DNA of 13,091 bases from NCBI GenBank assembly GCA_900547655.1, contig URHQ01000054.1, positions 1 to 13,091 on the forward strand. Reading direction: 5' to 3'. The number at the start of each line of letters is the position of its first letter. Position 1 is the first letter of the stretch. This stretch comes from an uncultured Collinsella sp. (GTDB taxonomy: Bacteria > Actinomycetota > Coriobacteriia > Coriobacteriales > Coriobacteriaceae). Positions 11,688-13,091 of this stretch are shown here, piece after piece. The position numbers and the translations under genes were made by a program. Under the pieces are notes generated by a model, which did no database searches, had not been told where the DNA came from, and worked only from the letters and a program-made list of their open reading frames with translations.

Positions 11688-13091
11688 ATGGACGCCATCG
11701 TAAAGATGCTCGAAAAGCATCAACCGTTCTTTGAGAAGATCTCGAGGAACATATACCTCCAGGCCATCAAGGACGGTTTCCTTGGGTGCATGCCCATTGT
11801 CCTCACCTCTTCGATCTTTCTGCTCATTGCCACCCTTCCCGGCGTAGTCGGCGTCACGCTGCCCCAGCCGCTCATCGACTGGTGCAACAAGCTCTACAAC
11901 TTCACCATGGGCGTCATGGGCATCATGGTTGCCGGCACCACTGCCAAGAACTTCACGGCTTCCATGAACCGTCGCATGCCCGCCGGCAAAGTGCTCAACG
12001 ACGGTTCCACCATGGTGGCCGCCCAGTGCAGCATGCTGCTGCTCGCAGTCACGCAGTTCACCACCAAGTTCAACGGCTCCGAGCTTTCGGTCTTCGATTG
12101 CACCAGCATGGGCACGCGCGGTCTGTTCTCGGCCTATATCGCCGCGTTCATTACCGTGTGGGTCTATAAGTTCTGCGTCTCGCGCGATCTGACCATTAAG
12201 CTGCCTAAGGAGGTCCCGGGCGCCATCGCTCAGAACTTCCGCGACATCATCCCCTTTGGCGGTGCTGTCATCATCTGCGGCATCATCGATGTCGTCGTGC
12301 GCAACCTCATGGGCGTTCCGTTCTCCGAGCTGCTTATCAAACTGCTCTCCCCGCTCTTCACCGCTGCAGAAACCTATCCTGGCCTTATCCTTATCCAGGC
12401 AGCCACCGCGTTCTTCTGGTTTATCGGCGTCCACGGCCCCTCGATCGTCCAGCCGGGCATCGACCCCATCCGTCTTGCCAACCAGGCCGAGAACCTGCAG
12501 GTTCTGCTGGCCGGTGGCCACCCCGCCCACTCCCTCACCTTTAACATGTCGCTCGTGGGTGAGTTCGGCGGCACCGGCGCCACGTTCATCGTGCCGCTTC
12601 TGCTGATTCTCTTTATGAAGTCCAAGCAGCTCAAGGCCGTCGGTAAGGCCTCGATTGTTCCTGTTGCCTTCGCCGTCAACGAACCGCTGCTCTTTGGCGC
12701 GCCGATGATCCTTAACCCCTACATGCTCATCCCCTTTGTTGCCGCCGGTTGCGTCAACGTGAGTGTTGCCAAGTTCTTTATCGATAACGTGGGCATGAAC
12801 GGCTTCTCCTTCGTGGTGCCTTGGGCTACCCCTGCCCCCATCGGCATCTTCATCACCACGAACTTCCAGCTTATCGCCCTGGTATTTGTCGCGATTATCA
12901 TCTTGCTGGACGCCATCATCTACCTGCCGTTCTTGAAGGCATACGATAAGCTGCTCTGCGACCAGGAGGCCGAGCGCGCCGCCGAGCTGGGTCTCGAGTC
13001 CGTTGGTGCCGCTGCCATCGCCGCCAACGCCCCTGCGCCCGCTGTCGAGCAGGCTACCGCTTCCGTCGAGACGACTGTTGCCGCCGCCGAC
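11688..13091 (+). CDS. PTS lactose/cellobiose-family EIIC permease, LacE paralogue (partial, 3' end outside window)
   Basis: 468 codons are open to the window end. The protein starts MDAIVKMLEKHQPFFEKISRN, closely parallel to LacE. It keeps FIGVHGPSIVQP (245-256), GGTGAT (294-299), AVNEPLLFGAPMILNP (329-344) and the WATPAPIG block (379-386) of the EIIC domain. After the last helix (about residue 417) it enters an Ala-rich linker like that of LacE, so a IIB domain with a cysteine loop probably follows beyond 13091. AAAGGAG lies four bases before the ATG. Loop differences from LacE (for example residues 98-140 and 256-290) suggest another or wider sugar range; which sugar cannot be told. It would need a IIA partner, perhaps LacF. 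It is divergent from, and probably repressed by, the second LacI-type regulator. Confidence 0.9.
   Translation, partial: MDAIVKMLEKHQPFFEKISRNIYLQAIKDGFLGCMPIVLTSSIFLLIATLPGVVGVTLPQPLIDWCNKLYNFTMGVMGIMVAGTTAKNFTASMNRRMPAGKVLNDGSTMVAAQCSMLLLAVTQFTTKFNGSELSVFDCTSMGTRGLFSAYIAAFITVWVYKFCVSRDLTIKLPKEVPGAIAQNFRDIIPFGGAVIICGIIDVVVRNLMGVPFSELLIKLLSPLFTAAETYPGLILIQAATAFFWFIGVHGPSIVQPGIDPIRLANQAENLQVLLAGGHPAHSLTFNMSLVGEFGGTGATFIVPLLLILFMKSKQLKAVGKASIVPVAFAVNEPLLFGAPMILNPYMLIPFVAAGCVNVSVAKFFIDNVGMNGFSFVVPWATPAPIGIFITTNFQLIALVFVAIIILLDAIIYLPFLKAYDKLLCDQEAERAAELGLESVGAAAIAANAPAPAVEQATASVETTVAAAD

Noticed and set aside
11598..12530. Open frame of about 310 codons antisense to the second permease
   Set aside because: The plus strand encodes an EIIC protein with intact conserved motifs; the antisense product is Asp/Gly/His-rich noise.

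Overview
The window looks like a lactose/galactose-6-phosphate utilisation locus from a high-GC, gut-type actinobacterium. Collinsella (Coriobacteriia) is the best guess, because a complete tagatose-6-phosphate type lac gene set here carries GC-rich codon use and Ala-rich linkers. The genus is an inference from gene content and style; no database was searched.

Layout. Bases 1-137 hold nested inverted repeats. On the minus strand, lacA (3258-2830), lacB (2766-2242), an aldose-1-epimerase-like gene (lacX, 2009-1128) and lacC (1074-139) form one co-directional cluster, with a hairpin repeat just after lacB and again just after lacC. Upstream of lacA lie a repeat-rich promoter region and the terminator of a separate minus-strand gene for a multi-spanning membrane protein of unknown function (4597-3566). 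Next come a 67-base stem-loop, a terminator, lacF (PTS enzyme IIA, 5194-4856) and a LacI-family regulator (6413-5409). Divergent from that regulator on the plus strand are lacE (PTS EIICB, 6771-8546) and lacG (6-phospho-beta-galactosidase, 8613-10052), ended by a strong terminator. The convergent gap 10148-10402 holds three hairpin repeats at an 80-81 base pitch. A second LacI-family regulator (11413-10403) is divergent from a second LacE-like permease (11688 onward, cut by the window end).

Working together. LacE and LacF import and phosphorylate lactose. LacG splits lactose-6-phosphate into glucose and galactose-6-phosphate. LacAB isomerise the latter to tagatose-6-phosphate, and LacC phosphorylates it to tagatose-1,6-bisphosphate. 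The aldolase (lacD) and a DeoR-type lacR are not in the window. Two control layers are visible. One is LacI-type palindromes next to each permease promoter. The other is a set of helically phased GAAC/GTTC direct repeats upstream of lacA and lacF and, more weakly, upstream of the second permease. The most notable items are this phased-repeat regulon candidate, the paired LacI operators with matching half-sites, the nested hairpin at the left edge, and the 80-base-pitch repeat array.
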